Assembly (NCBI GenBank): GCA_947632175.1
Contig: CANROC010000009.1
Span: forward strand, 62,001-126,000
Reading direction: 5' to 3'
Length of the DNA stretch: 64,000 nucleotides
Source of the DNA: an uncultured Oscillospiraceae bacterium
Lineage (GTDB): Bacteria > Bacillota > Clostridia > Oscillospirales > Oscillospiraceae
Shown here piece by piece: positions 1-8,682 of this stretch. Position 1 is the stretch's first letter. Every line of letters begins with the position of its first letter. A program made the translations under genes and the position numbers. The notes under the pieces were generated by a model. It made no database searches. It saw only the letters and a program-made list of their open reading frames with translations, and had not been told where the DNA came from.

Positions 1-802
1 TTATGTCAACCATCCGCCGGACGTCCTCGGCAAAGGTTTCCCTCCCCGCTTTGGCGGCGGCGGCGAAGCCGAGAATGGCGGGCATGGGCTCGGTGCCCGG
101 GCGGACGCCGCCCTCCTGTCCCCCGCCGGTGACGATGCCGGGAAGGCGGACGCCCCGTCGCACGTAGAGCGCCCCCGCGCCCTTGGGGCCGTGAATCTTG
201 TGGGAGCTGACGGTCAGGAGATCCGCGCCCAGCTTTTTCGGCGTGAAGGGGACCTTCAAAAGCGCCTGGACGCAGTCGGTGTGGAGCAGAATGGAGGGGT
301 TACGGCGCTTCACGGCGGCGAAGATGCTGACGATGTCCGTGACCGCGCCCGTCTCGTTGTTGACCAGCATCAGGGAGACGAGCCCCGTGTCCTCCCGGAG
401 GGCGTCCAGGACCTGCTCTATGCCGATGGCTCCGGTGCTGTCAGGCATCAAAAATGTGACCTCACAGCCCTGGTTCTGGAGGGCCTGACAGGTCTTGCGC
501 ACGGCGTCGTGCTCGGCCGCGCTTGTGATGATGTGGCGCAGCTTGTGGCGCTGGAGGTACGCCCCGCCCCGGAGGGCCAGGTTGTCCGCCTCGGTGCCGC
601 CGGAGGTGAAAAGGAGCTCCTGGGGCTCACAGCCCAGGGCGGCGGCGATGTCCTCACGGGCGGCCTTCAGCGCGGCGGCGGCGCGGCGGCCGGCGGCGTG
701 GCCGGAGGAGGGGTTGCCGAAGTCCTCCGTCAGCGCCCTTGTGACGGCCTCCACGGCCTCCGGGCGGGGGGCGGTGGTGGCGGCGTTATCGAAATAAATC
801 AT
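1..802 (-). CDS. Cysteine desulfurase (NifS/IscS family), C-terminus cut by window edge
   Basis: PLP enzyme that removes sulfur from cysteine for Fe-S cluster and tRNA thiolation. The gene reads leftward from an ATG at 802 and runs off the window after about 267 codons. The start MIYFDNAATT is typical of the family, followed by GNPSSGHAAG, the TSGGTEADNLAL motif near residue 70 and the PLP-lysine motif SSHKIHGPKG near residue 200. The loop carrying the catalytic cysteine would lie beyond the edge, so the NifS/IscS/SufS subtype cannot be settled. It is divergent from the Fe-S enzyme gene mtaB, which fits a supply role (inference). Confidence 0.93.
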   Translation of the reverse strand, partial: MIYFDNAATTAPRPEAVEAVTRALTEDFGNPSSGHAAGRRAAAALKAAREDIAAALGCEPQELLFTSGGTEADNLALRGGAYLQRHKLRHIITSAAEHDAVRKTCQALQNQGCEVTFLMPDSTGAIGIEQVLDALREDTGLVSLMLVNNETGAVTDIVSIFAAVKRRNPSILLHTDCVQALLKVPFTPKKLGADLLTVSSHKIHGPKGAGALYVRRGVRLPGIVTGGGQEGGVRPGTEPMPAILGFAAAAKAGRETFAEDVRRMVDI

Positions 803-812
803 ATGTGTCACC

Positions 813-875
813 TTGATTTCACGCTTTGCGTATACTATAATGTCTGATTATACACCAAAAGAAAAGAGTCAACAA
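813..875. promoter_or_regulatory. Overlapping divergent promoters for the cysteine desulfurase and mtaB
   Basis: Plus strand: TTGATT (813-818), 17-bp spacer, TATAAT (836-841), leading to mtaB. Minus strand: TTGTTG (875-870), 17-bp spacer, TATAAT (852-847), leading to the desulfurase. The two -10 boxes are only 5 bp apart, so the polymerase footprints overlap and the promoters probably compete (inference). Confidence 0.75.
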
Positions 876-884
876 GAGGCAGTT

Positions 885-2171
885 ATGAGGATACACATTC
901 ACACGCTGGGGTGCAAGGTCAACCAGTTCGAGTCCCAGGCCATGGAGGCTCTGTTCACCGCCCACGGGCACGAGGTCACCGCCGACGAGACGGATCTGGA
1001 CGCCGTGGTGGTCAACACCTGCGCCGTCACCGGCGAGGCGGGGCGCAAATCCCGTCAGGCGGTGCGGCATCTCGCGGAGCGCAACCCCGGCGCGGTCATC
1101 GCCGTGTGCGGGTGCTGGAGCCAGGCCGACGGCGAGGACGCCAAGAAGCTGGCGGACGTCGTCTACGGCTCCGGCGACCGGGCCGGGTTCGTGGCGGCGG
1201 TGGAGCGGGCGCTGGAGGCGCGGCAGAGCGTCTTCGCTGTGGACAACGCCCTTGCGCGCCGGGATTTTGAGCGCCTGCCCGCCGGGAGCGCCGAGGGACG
1301 GACGCGGGCGCTTTTGAAGATTGAGGACGGGTGCGTCAACTTCTGCGCCTACTGCATCATCCCCTATACCCGTGGGCGGGTGCGGTCCCTGGAGCTTGAC
1401 GCCTGTGCCGCCGAGGCGGAGAAGCTGGCCGCCGAGGGGTACCGGGAGATCGTTTTGACCGGCATCGAGATCGCCTCCTACGGCGCGGACCTTCCCGGCA
1501 AGCCCACCCTGGCCGACGCGGTGGAGGCCATTGCGCAGGCCGCGCCCGGGTGCCGCGTGCGCCTGGGGTCCCTGGAGCCGAGAGTGGTGACGGAGGACTT
1601 CTGCCGGAGGCTCGCCGCCCTCAGGAACCTCTGCCCCCACTTCCACCTGTCCCTGCAAAGCGGCTGCGACGCCACGCTTGCACGGATGCGGCGGAAGTAC
1701 GACACGGCGCGGTTTTACGCCTCCGTGGAGCTCCTGCGCCGGTTCTTCCCTGACTGCGGCCTCACCGCCGACCTCATCACCGGCTTTCCGGGGGAGACGG
1801 AGGCGGAATTTGCCGAGACGCTGGCGTTTATCAAAAAATGCGCCTTCTCCTCCATGCACGTCTTCCCCTACTCCGTCCGCCCCGGCACCGCGGCGGCGCA
1901 AATGGATCAGCTGCCACGGGCCGTCAAGGAGGCGCGGACCCGAAAGGCCGCCGCTGTGGCCGCGTCCATGAAGGCGGACTTTCTGGCCCGCCAGATTGGC
2001 CTCACCCTCCCGGTGCTCTTCGAGCGGGAGAAAGCCCCCGGCCTCTGGTCCGGGCACACGGGGAACTACTGCGAGGTCCTGGCACGGGGCGAACACCTCC
2101 GCAACACTGTGGCAAATGTACAAATCGCGGGCGTTTCCGACGGGGCGCTTTGGGGAAATGTCCTCTTGTAA
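885..2171 (+). CDS. mtaB: tRNA (N6-L-threonylcarbamoyladenosine(37)-C2)-methylthiotransferase
   Basis: Radical-SAM methylthiotransferase that turns t6A into ms2t6A at tRNA position 37. The 428-residue protein has the N-terminal domain with its three cluster cysteines (HTLGCKVNQ, NTCAVTGEA, VCGCW) and the radical-SAM CxxxCxxC in GCVNFCAYC near residues 150-157. The C-terminal part is TRAM-like. The ATG at 885 is chosen because the family starts at MRIHIHTLGCKVNQ, an AGAGG site precedes it, and the earlier in-frame ATGs lie inside the promoter. The N-terminal motif favours MtaB over MiaB or RimO. Confidence 0.93.
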   Translation: MRIHIHTLGCKVNQFESQAMEALFTAHGHEVTADETDLDAVVVNTCAVTGEAGRKSRQAVRHLAERNPGAVIAVCGCWSQADGEDAKKLADVVYGSGDRAGFVAAVERALEARQSVFAVDNALARRDFERLPAGSAEGRTRALLKIEDGCVNFCAYCIIPYTRGRVRSLELDACAAEAEKLAAEGYREIVLTGIEIASYGADLPGKPTLADAVEAIAQAAPGCRVRLGSLEPRVVTEDFCRRLAALRNLCPHFHLSLQSGCDATLARMRRKYDTARFYASVELLRRFFPDCGLTADLITGFPGETEAEFAETLAFIKKCAFSSMHVFPYSVRPGTAAAQMDQLPRAVKEARTRKAAAVAASMKADFLARQIGLTLPVLFEREKAPGLWSGHTGNYCEVLARGEHLRNTVANVQIAGVSDGALWGNVLL

Positions 2172-2194
2172 ATCGGTATCGGCTCCGGTATAAT
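2166..2194 (+). promoter_or_regulatory. Promoter for serC-serA
   Basis: TTGTAA (2166-2171), 17-bp spacer, TATAAT (2189-2194). The -35 box overlaps the mtaB stop codon, so serC has its own promoter despite the short gap. Confidence 0.65.
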
Positions 2195-2232
2195 TTACTT
2201 CGATAAAGAAAACCCGGAAAGGACGTCCCGCC

Positions 2233-3321
2233 ATGTTCAAGGAACGCGTCTACAACTTCTCCGCCGGCCCCTCCATGCTCCCCGTACCGGTGCTGGAAAA
2301 GGCCGCCGCGGAGATCACGAATTTCAACGGCTCCGGCATGTCCGTCATGGAGATGAGCCACCGCTCCAAAGCGTATCAGGATGTTTTCGACGAGACGAAG
2401 GCCCTTCTGCGGGAGGTCCTGTCCGTCCCCGAAAGCCACGAGATCCTCTTCATGCAGGGCGGCGCCACGGGGCAGTTCGCCGCCGTGGCCATGAACCTCA
2501 TGGGGACGGCCGGCAAGGCCGACTACGCCGTCACCGGCAACTTCTCGGGCTTAGCGGCCAAGGAGGCCAAAAAGTACGGCCAGGTCCATATCGCGGCGGA
2601 CACATCGGAAGCAAACCACACGTACATCCCCCGTCAGGAGGAGCTGGACCTTACCCCCGACGCCGCCTATTTCCACTACTGCGCCAATAACACCATCTAC
2701 GGCACTGAGTGGGGCTACGTCCCCAAGGCCCCCTGCCCCGTAGTGGCGGACATGAGCTCCAGCATCCTCTCCAAGCCCGTGGACATCGCTGCCCACGGCC
2801 TCATCTACGCCGGGGTACAGAAGAACATGGCCCCCGCCGGCATGGCCGTGGTGCTCATCGACAAGTCCCTGGCGGGGCACGAGCTCCCCTGCACGCCCAC
2901 CGTCCTGAGCTACAGGACCATGATCGACAAGGACTCCATGTACAACACGCCCCCCACCTTCAACATCTACATGCTGGGCCTCGTGCTCAAGTGGGTCAAG
3001 GAGTCCGGCGGCCTTGCGGGGATGGAGGCCCTGCGGGAGGAGCGCGCCGGGATGCTCTACGACTTCCTGGATAACTCCCGGCTCTTTTCCGGCTGCGCAG
3101 ATTCGGCCGCGCGCTCGAAGATGAACGTCACCTTCCGCACCGGCTCGAAGGAGCTGGACGCCGAGTTTGTGAAAGAGGCCGCCGCAAAAGGTTTTGTGAG
3201 CCTCGCCGGACACCGCATCGTAGGCGGCATGCGGGCCTCCGTCTATAACGCCATGCCCGTGGAGGGCGTGCGCGGGCTCGTGGACTTCATGGGCGCCTTT
3301 GAAGCGGCGCATCAAAACTAA
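2233..3321 (+). CDS. serC: Phosphoserine aminotransferase
   Basis: PLP aminotransferase converting 3-phosphohydroxypyruvate and glutamate to phosphoserine in serine biosynthesis. The 362-residue length is normal. The N-terminus YNFSAGPSMLP is diagnostic, GGATGQFAAV binds the cofactor phosphate, and the PLP lysine is in AGVQKNMAPAG near residue 200. A GGAAAGGA ribosome site precedes the ATG. serA starts 18 bp downstream, so the two act as an operon. No serB is visible in the window. Confidence 0.95.
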   Translation: MFKERVYNFSAGPSMLPVPVLEKAAAEITNFNGSGMSVMEMSHRSKAYQDVFDETKALLREVLSVPESHEILFMQGGATGQFAAVAMNLMGTAGKADYAVTGNFSGLAAKEAKKYGQVHIAADTSEANHTYIPRQEELDLTPDAAYFHYCANNTIYGTEWGYVPKAPCPVVADMSSSILSKPVDIAAHGLIYAGVQKNMAPAGMAVVLIDKSLAGHELPCTPTVLSYRTMIDKDSMYNTPPTFNIYMLGLVLKWVKESGGLAGMEALREERAGMLYDFLDNSRLFSGCADSAARSKMNVTFRTGSKELDAEFVKEAAAKGFVSLAGHRIVGGMRASVYNAMPVEGVRGLVDFMGAFEAAHQN

Positions 3322-3339
3322 ATCAGAGGTAGAAGCAGT

Positions 3340-4515
3340 ATGATCAAGATCAAGACCATCAACAACATCTCCCCCGCCTGCAAGTCCATTCTGGACCCGA
3401 AAAAATACGAGGTAGGCGAGGATTTGGAAAATCCGGAGGTCATCTTCGTCCGGGCCAGCTCCCTGCTGGACTATCCTTTCGGCGACCGGCTTTTGTGCGT
3501 GGCCCGCGCCGGCATCGGCGTCAACACCATTCCCCTGGAGGCTTTAGCGGAAAAGGGCGTGGTGGTCTTCAACACCCCCGGCGGCAACGCCAACGGCGTC
3601 AAGGAGATTTTTCTTCTGGCCCTGGGCATGGCATGCCGGGACATCCTGGGGGCCATCCAGTGGGTCCTCAACTTTGACACCAGCGAGCGGGACGTCTCCG
3701 TGGTCATGGAGACGGTCAAGAAGAACTTCGCCGGCCCCGAGTACATGGGCAAGAAGATCGGCGTCATCGGCATGGGCAACGTGGGCCGGCGGGTGGCCAA
3801 CATCTGCCAGCACCTGGGCATGGACGTGTACGGCTACGACCCCTATCTCTCCGTGGACGCGGCCTGGGCCATCTCCAACAAGGTGGTGCGGGTGGACCGT
3901 CTGGAGGACCTTTCCGACTGCGACTTCCTCACTCTCCACGTCCCCCTCACCGACGAGACGCGGGACATGGTCAATACGGAATTTATCGCCAAGATGAAGG
4001 ACGGTGTGCGCATCATCAACTACGCCCGCCAGCAGGTGGTGAACGAGGAGGCCATCCGCGCCGCCCTCAACACCGGCAAGGTGGCCCGGTTCGTCACGGA
4101 CTTCCCCACCAATACCCTCATCGGCACGAAAAACGTGGTCATGACCCCGCACCTGGGCGGCACCACCTGGGAGAGCGAGGAAAACTGCGCCGTCATGGCC
4201 GCCCGGGAGGCCGTGGACTACATCGAAAACGGCAACATCAACAATTCCGTGAACTTCGGCCGCGCCGTCATGGCCCCCTCGAAGCTGGCGCGCCTTTGCG
4301 TCTTCCACAAGAACGTCCCCGCCATGATCGCCAAGATCACCGCCGCCGTCTCCGGCGCGGGCATCAACATCGAAAACATGGTGAACGCCACTCTCAAGGG
4401 CGGCAAGATCAGCTACACCATGCTGGAGCTGGGCGAACAGCCGGACGCCTCCCTCGCGGACGCCGTCCGGGCCATCGGCGGCGTGGTGCGCGTGCGCGTC
4501 ATCGACGCCAAGTAA
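3340..4515 (+). CDS. serA: D-3-phosphoglycerate dehydrogenase with C-terminal ACT domain
   Basis: Oxidises 3-phosphoglycerate to phosphohydroxypyruvate, the first step of serine synthesis. The 391-residue protein has the NAD Rossmann motif GVIGMGNVGRRVA near residues 142-154, the catalytic arginine in INYARQQV and the histidine in MTPHLGG. An ACT domain at about residues 320-391 probably senses serine. The usual DVFPxEP segment reads VTDFPTN, so the classical catalytic glutamate is not where expected. I believe a short clostridial SerA subclass shows this too (recollection, not checked). GAGGTAG precedes the ATG. Confidence 0.93.
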   Translation: MIKIKTINNISPACKSILDPKKYEVGEDLENPEVIFVRASSLLDYPFGDRLLCVARAGIGVNTIPLEALAEKGVVVFNTPGGNANGVKEIFLLALGMACRDILGAIQWVLNFDTSERDVSVVMETVKKNFAGPEYMGKKIGVIGMGNVGRRVANICQHLGMDVYGYDPYLSVDAAWAISNKVVRVDRLEDLSDCDFLTLHVPLTDETRDMVNTEFIAKMKDGVRIINYARQQVVNEEAIRAALNTGKVARFVTDFPTNTLIGTKNVVMTPHLGGTTWESEENCAVMAAREAVDYIENGNINNSVNFGRAVMAPSKLARLCVFHKNVPAMIAKITAAVSGAGINIENMVNATLKGGKISYTMLELGEQPDASLADAVRAIGGVVRVRVIDAK

Positions 4516-4561
4516 CCATCCCTCCCCGCGACCTGACTACACACGAAAGGCGGTGCTCCAA

Positions 4562-5470
4562 GTGGAAAAGATCCTTCTGATCGTCAATCCCGTCTCCGGC
4601 AAGGGGCGGGTGAAGACCGTCCTTATGGACCTGCTGACGACCCTGTGTACCGGCGGCAACCCGGTCACCGTCTGCATCACGGAAAAACGCGGGGACGCCA
4701 GCGAATACGCCCGCCTCTACGGGGCGCAGATGGACCGGATCGTGATCACCGGCGGCGACGGATCCCTCAACGAGGTCATCGGGGGCCTCATGCGCCTGGA
4801 GGCCGACGAGCGCCCCATGATCAGCTACATCCCCATGGGCACCACCAACGACATGGCCACCTCCCTGTCCATCCCCAAGTCCCCCAAGGACGCTATCACC
4901 ACCTTGGAGCCGGCCAACCACACGCCCCGGATCATCGACGTGGGCCAGCTGGGGGACGAGTACTTCGGCTACGTGGCCTCCTTCGGGGCCTTTATGGACG
5001 TGCCTTTCTCCACCCCCCAGTCGGCCAAGAACACCTGGGGGTACTTAGCGTACCTGGTGGAGGCCGTGGGACAGCTCACCGACATCACCGCCCACCACTC
5101 CCGGGTCATTTACGACGACGGGTACTTTGAGGGCGACCTTCTCTTCGGCTTCGTCACCAACTCCCTGCGTGTCGCGGGGGGCCTGGTGCGCTTCACCGAG
5201 GACAACGTGGCCCTGGACGACGGGCTTTTTGAGGTCCTGCTCATCCGCAAGCCCAAGAATCTGGCGGAGCTCAACGCCACCGTGGCCAACATCCTCAAGA
5301 AAAACTTCACCGGCGAGAACCTGACGCTCCTCCACACCAGCCGCATCTCCTTCACGTTCGACGAGCCCGTCCAGTGGACCCGGGACGGCGAGGACGGCGG
5401 CGTCTTCCAGACCGTGGACGTCATCAACCACCCCCGGGCGGTACGCATCAGCGTGAAGGGGGAGCTGTGA
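4562..5470 (+). CDS. YegS/DagK-type diacylglycerol (lipid) kinase
   Basis: ATP-dependent kinase of the diacylglycerol/lipid kinase family, probably recycling diacylglycerol into phospholipid synthesis. The 302-residue protein begins VEKILLIVNPVSGKGR, has the nucleotide motif GGDGSLNEVIGGL near residues 63-75 and PMGTTNDMA near residues 92-100. The GTG at 4562 is preferred over the GTG at 4553 because the AAAGGCGG site lies 8 bp upstream of it and touches the earlier codon. The next gene overlaps the stop, so translation is probably coupled. Confidence 0.88.
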   Translation: MEKILLIVNPVSGKGRVKTVLMDLLTTLCTGGNPVTVCITEKRGDASEYARLYGAQMDRIVITGGDGSLNEVIGGLMRLEADERPMISYIPMGTTNDMATSLSIPKSPKDAITTLEPANHTPRIIDVGQLGDEYFGYVASFGAFMDVPFSTPQSAKNTWGYLAYLVEAVGQLTDITAHHSRVIYDDGYFEGDLLFGFVTNSLRVAGGLVRFTEDNVALDDGLFEVLLIRKPKNLAELNATVANILKKNFTGENLTLLHTSRISFTFDEPVQWTRDGEDGGVFQTVDVINHPRAVRISVKGEL

Positions 5471-6243
5471 GCGCCCGCGTTTTGGCCGTGGGCGACGTGG
5501 TGGGCGCCGGCGGCGTGGCCTTTTTAAGCAAGAGGCTCTGGAGCTTCCGCCGGGAGCATCATATCGACTTTGCCGTGGTCAACGGCGAGAACGCCAGCGT
5601 CGTGGGCATCAACCCCCACGAGGCCGCGGAGCTCTTCGCCGCCGGCGCGGACGTGGTCACGTTGGGCAACCACGCCCTCCAAAAGCACACCATCTTCCAG
5701 ATTTTAGACGACAACCCCCGCCTTCTCCGCCCGGCCAACCTCTCCCCGCTCACCCCCGGCATGGGGTACGGGACGTATGACGCGCCCTTCGGGAAAGTTG
5801 CCGTCGTCAACCTCATCGGCCGGTGCGGCATGGACTTCGGCCCTGACAGTCCCTTTTACGAGGCGGAGCGGATCTTGAAGAAGCTGGACGCCCGCGTCAT
5901 CCTGGTGGACTTCCACGCCGAGGCCACCAGCGAAAAGGCGGCGCTGGCCTGGCACCTGGACGGGCGTGTCTCCGCCCTCTGGGGCACTCACACCCACGTC
6001 CAGACCTCTGACGCCACGGTCCTGCCGAAAGGCACCGGCTTCATCACGGACCTGGGCATGACCGGCCCCGCCCTCTCCATCCTGGGCGTCAAGCCGGAGC
6101 AGTCCGTGGCCCGCTTCCTGGGCGATCCCAAGCGCGTCCCCTACGCCGAGGCGCCGGGCCCGTGCAAAATGGAGGCCGCCGTCTTTGACCTGGACCCCCA
6201 ATCCGGCCACTGCCTCCACGCCGAGGCTGTGCGGATCAGCTGA
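5467..6243 (+). CDS. YmdB-family metallophosphoesterase
   Basis: Calcineurin-like phosphoesterase of the firmicute YmdB family, whose Bacillus member hydrolyses 2',3'-cyclic AMP. The 258-residue length fits. Metal-binding motifs are GDVVGAGG at the N-terminus, NGENAS near residue 39, TLGNHALQKH near residue 66, VDFHAEATSEK and the late WGTHTHVQTSD. The GTG start at 5467 overlaps the previous stop (GTGA) and has AAGGGGGAG just upstream. Partnering the lipid kinase gene looks like operon economy rather than shared function. Confidence 0.88.
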   Translation: MSARVLAVGDVVGAGGVAFLSKRLWSFRREHHIDFAVVNGENASVVGINPHEAAELFAAGADVVTLGNHALQKHTIFQILDDNPRLLRPANLSPLTPGMGYGTYDAPFGKVAVVNLIGRCGMDFGPDSPFYEAERILKKLDARVILVDFHAEATSEKAALAWHLDGRVSALWGTHTHVQTSDATVLPKGTGFITDLGMTGPALSILGVKPEQSVARFLGDPKRVPYAEAPGPCKMEAAVFDLDPQSGHCLHAEAVRIS

Positions 6244-6249
6244 CCTTGC

Positions 6250-6283
6250 GGGCGGGTTTACAACCCGCCCCTGCATTTTTATT
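6250..6283 (+). terminator. Rho-independent terminator after the YmdB-family gene
   Basis: Perfect 9-bp stem GGGCGGGTT / AACCCGCCC (6250-6258 with 6262-6270) with a 3-nt loop, followed shortly by a T-rich tract. Confidence 0.75.
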
Positions 6284-6351
6284 TTCACTCTTTTAAAACC
6301 CACAAAAAAGTGATATAGTAAGAGAACACGTCTTTGAAAGGAGGCCGCGCG

Positions 6352-8571
6352 GTGGGAAAGAACAGCAGTACCTTTACCTATGCCAATCTCAAACGGCGCG
6401 GCTGGTCCGACGAACTCATGGAGCGGCTGCTGCCGCCGCCCCGGTATGTCAACGGCGGCGCGAAAGGGCGCTTCCGGGTCTGGCGGCGGCGGGATGTGCT
6501 GGACGCCGAGGAAACGGAGATTTTCAAGACCGGCCAGATCCCCGAGGGGACCCCGGAGCCGGAGCGGCGGCAGACGCCGGCGGACGCGGCGGCCTGCCGC
6601 AGGGTCTACGACGCCCTCTGGGCCGCGGCGGAGAAGGACGATACCCCCGCCTGGCGGCTGGCGGGGATCTACCACCGGGCCTTCCTGACGCGGCTCAATG
6701 CCACGCTGCCCAATGTTCCCCTGCGGCAGGCCGTCTCCTGGTTTTCGGAGTTCACGGCCCTGGAGCGCCGCTATAACGCCCAGCAGGTGACGAACGGGCT
6801 TCGTTGCGCCATCCGCGGCGCGGGGATGGCGGCGCGCCACGGTAAGGACGAGGACTGCGCCGGCCTTCTGGCGCGCTATGTCCCCACGCTCTACGCCATT
6901 TCCGAAAACGCCATCGGCGACATCCAGGGCCTCCAATCGGAGGAGGCGCTGACGGACCTTTTGAACATGCCGGACTTCCCCGTCTCCATGCTCTTCAAGG
7001 ACGGCCTTTCCAAGGTCTGGTCCGTCTGGTATGTGCCCCGGGCCATCCGCACGTCCCTCAGCCTCCTCATGGCCCTGAACCCCCGGGACGAGTACCCGGA
7101 GGCCCGCGCCATGGAGCGGCATTTCATCCTCCACATTGGCGGCACCAACACCGGCAAGACCTACGCCGGCCTCGTCCGGCTCATGCAGGCCCCCACCGGC
7201 ATCTACCTGGGTCCTCTGCGCCTGCTGGCCCTGGAGGCCCAGGAGACGCTGTTGGACGCCCGCGTGGACTGCTCCCTGGAGACAGGCGAGGAGGAGGACC
7301 ACCGTCCCGGCGACACCCACGTGGCCGCCACGGCGGAGAAGCTGGACCTGAAGCGCCGGTTCGACGTGGCAGTCATCGACGAATGTCAGATGATCGCCGA
7401 CCCCGAGCGCGGCTACGCCTGGACCCGGGCGATCTTGGGCGTCCTGGCGCCGGAGGTGCATCTGTGCGCCGCACCGGAGGCCAGGGACATCCTCATCCGC
7501 CTCATCGCCGGCTGCGGCGACACCTACGAGGTCATCGAGCACGAGCGGCAGGTGCCCCTGGTGCCCATGCGGTCCGTGATCTCCCCGGAACGCATCCAGC
7601 CGGGGGACGCCCTCATCACCTTCTCCAAGGTGGGCGTCCTCTCCGTGGCGGAGGAACTGCGCAATCACGGCAAGGAGCCGGCCATCATCTACGGGGCTCT
7701 CCCCTATGCCACCCGCCGGCGGCAGATGGAGGGGTTCCTCAACGGGGACATGAAATACGTGGTCTCCACCGACGCCATCGGCATGGGGCTCAATCTCCCC
7801 ATCCGACGGATCATCTTCATGGAGACGGAGAAGTTCGACGGCAAGGAGCGCCGGGAGCTGCGGCCCGAGGAAATCAAGCAGATCGCCGGCCGCGCCGGCC
7901 GCTACGGCATGTACGCCCGGGGCTACGTAGGCGCCACGGAGAACCTGGCGTTCATCAAGGCCGGCCTCGCCGCCCCCGTGCCGCCCATCGAAAAGGCCGT
8001 AGTGGGCTTTTCGGACCTGGTCCTGCAGGTGGACTTCGACCTTCTGGAGGTCCTCACCGAGTGGAACAAGCTTCCCACCGTGGAGCCCTACGTGAAGCTG
8101 GACATCACCCGCTACATCACCGTGATTACCAAGATGCGGGAGCAGGGCATGGACTTTTCCAAGGAGGAGGAGCTGCGCGCCGCCAACATCCCCTTTGACG
8201 AGACAAGCGAGGACCTGCGGGAGCTCTTTTTCACGTATCTGCGCCTCTACCGCCGGGGCGAGCCCATCAGCCAGCCGGCGCTGAGCGTAGAGGAGCCCAC
8301 CCTGCCGGAGCTGGAGCTTCACTATAAAAAGCTGGACCTCTACTTCTCCTTCTCCAAGGCCTTCGGCCAGGAGGTGGACGAGGACAGGCTCTACGAGGCC
8401 CGGGAGCTGGTGGCGGAGGAGATCAACGAGATCTTACTCACCCGTCTTAAAAACAACATCCGCTTCTGCGCCGTCTGCGGCAAGCCTCTGAGCCTTTACC
8501 ACAAGGGGCGGCTGTGCGACGCCTGCTACCGCCGCACCCGCAAGCCCTCCCCCAGACGGCGGTCCTCCTAA
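6352..8571 (+). CDS. SUV3-like DExH RNA helicase with C-terminal zinc ribbon
   Basis: Superfamily 2 helicase most like the mitochondrial SUV3 degradosome helicase. The 739-residue protein has Walker A GGTNTGKT near residue 263, the DECQM motif II near residue 343 and the helicase-C arginine motif QIAGRAGRYG near residue 515. A SUV3-C-like tail follows. It ends in a likely zinc ribbon, FCAVCGK plus CDACYRR near residues 705-730. The first 250 residues match nothing I recognise. The GTG at 6352 has AAAGGAGG 6-7 bp upstream; the TTG at 6334 would precede that site. RNA unwinding in decay or surveillance is inferred from the family. Confidence 0.83.
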   Translation: MGKNSSTFTYANLKRRGWSDELMERLLPPPRYVNGGAKGRFRVWRRRDVLDAEETEIFKTGQIPEGTPEPERRQTPADAAACRRVYDALWAAAEKDDTPAWRLAGIYHRAFLTRLNATLPNVPLRQAVSWFSEFTALERRYNAQQVTNGLRCAIRGAGMAARHGKDEDCAGLLARYVPTLYAISENAIGDIQGLQSEEALTDLLNMPDFPVSMLFKDGLSKVWSVWYVPRAIRTSLSLLMALNPRDEYPEARAMERHFILHIGGTNTGKTYAGLVRLMQAPTGIYLGPLRLLALEAQETLLDARVDCSLETGEEEDHRPGDTHVAATAEKLDLKRRFDVAVIDECQMIADPERGYAWTRAILGVLAPEVHLCAAPEARDILIRLIAGCGDTYEVIEHERQVPLVPMRSVISPERIQPGDALITFSKVGVLSVAEELRNHGKEPAIIYGALPYATRRRQMEGFLNGDMKYVVSTDAIGMGLNLPIRRIIFMETEKFDGKERRELRPEEIKQIAGRAGRYGMYARGYVGATENLAFIKAGLAAPVPPIEKAVVGFSDLVLQVDFDLLEVLTEWNKLPTVEPYVKLDITRYITVITKMREQGMDFSKEEELRAANIPFDETSEDLRELFFTYLRLYRRGEPISQPALSVEEPTLPELELHYKKLDLYFSFSKAFGQEVDEDRLYEARELVAEEINEILLTRLKNNIRFCAVCGKPLSLYHKGRLCDACYRRTRKPSPRRRSS

Positions 8572-8608
8572 AACTTTCCTCCTTTTTCTTGCGTTTTTTG
8601 TTATTTTG

Positions 8609-8648
8609 CACCAAAAGCATTGACATAAATCTCTAATTGGTGTAAGAT
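8609..8648 (+). promoter_or_regulatory. Promoter for the kinase-DUF362 operon, within an inverted repeat
   Basis: TTGACA (8620-8625), 17-bp spacer, TAAGAT (8643-8648). CACCAA (8609-8614) and TTGGTG (8637-8642) form an inverted repeat around the -35 box and could be an operator; no candidate regulator is evident. Confidence 0.7.
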
Positions 8649-8682
8649 TATCAAATTCAAACGGGAGAAAGGAGGCGCGCGG

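Noticed and set aside
5704-8322. Long minus-strand open frame of over 800 codons opposite the YmdB and SUV3-like genes
   Set aside because: It arises from third-position GC bias in the plus-strand genes; the translation is rich in Gly/Val/His/Arg with no recognisable motif.
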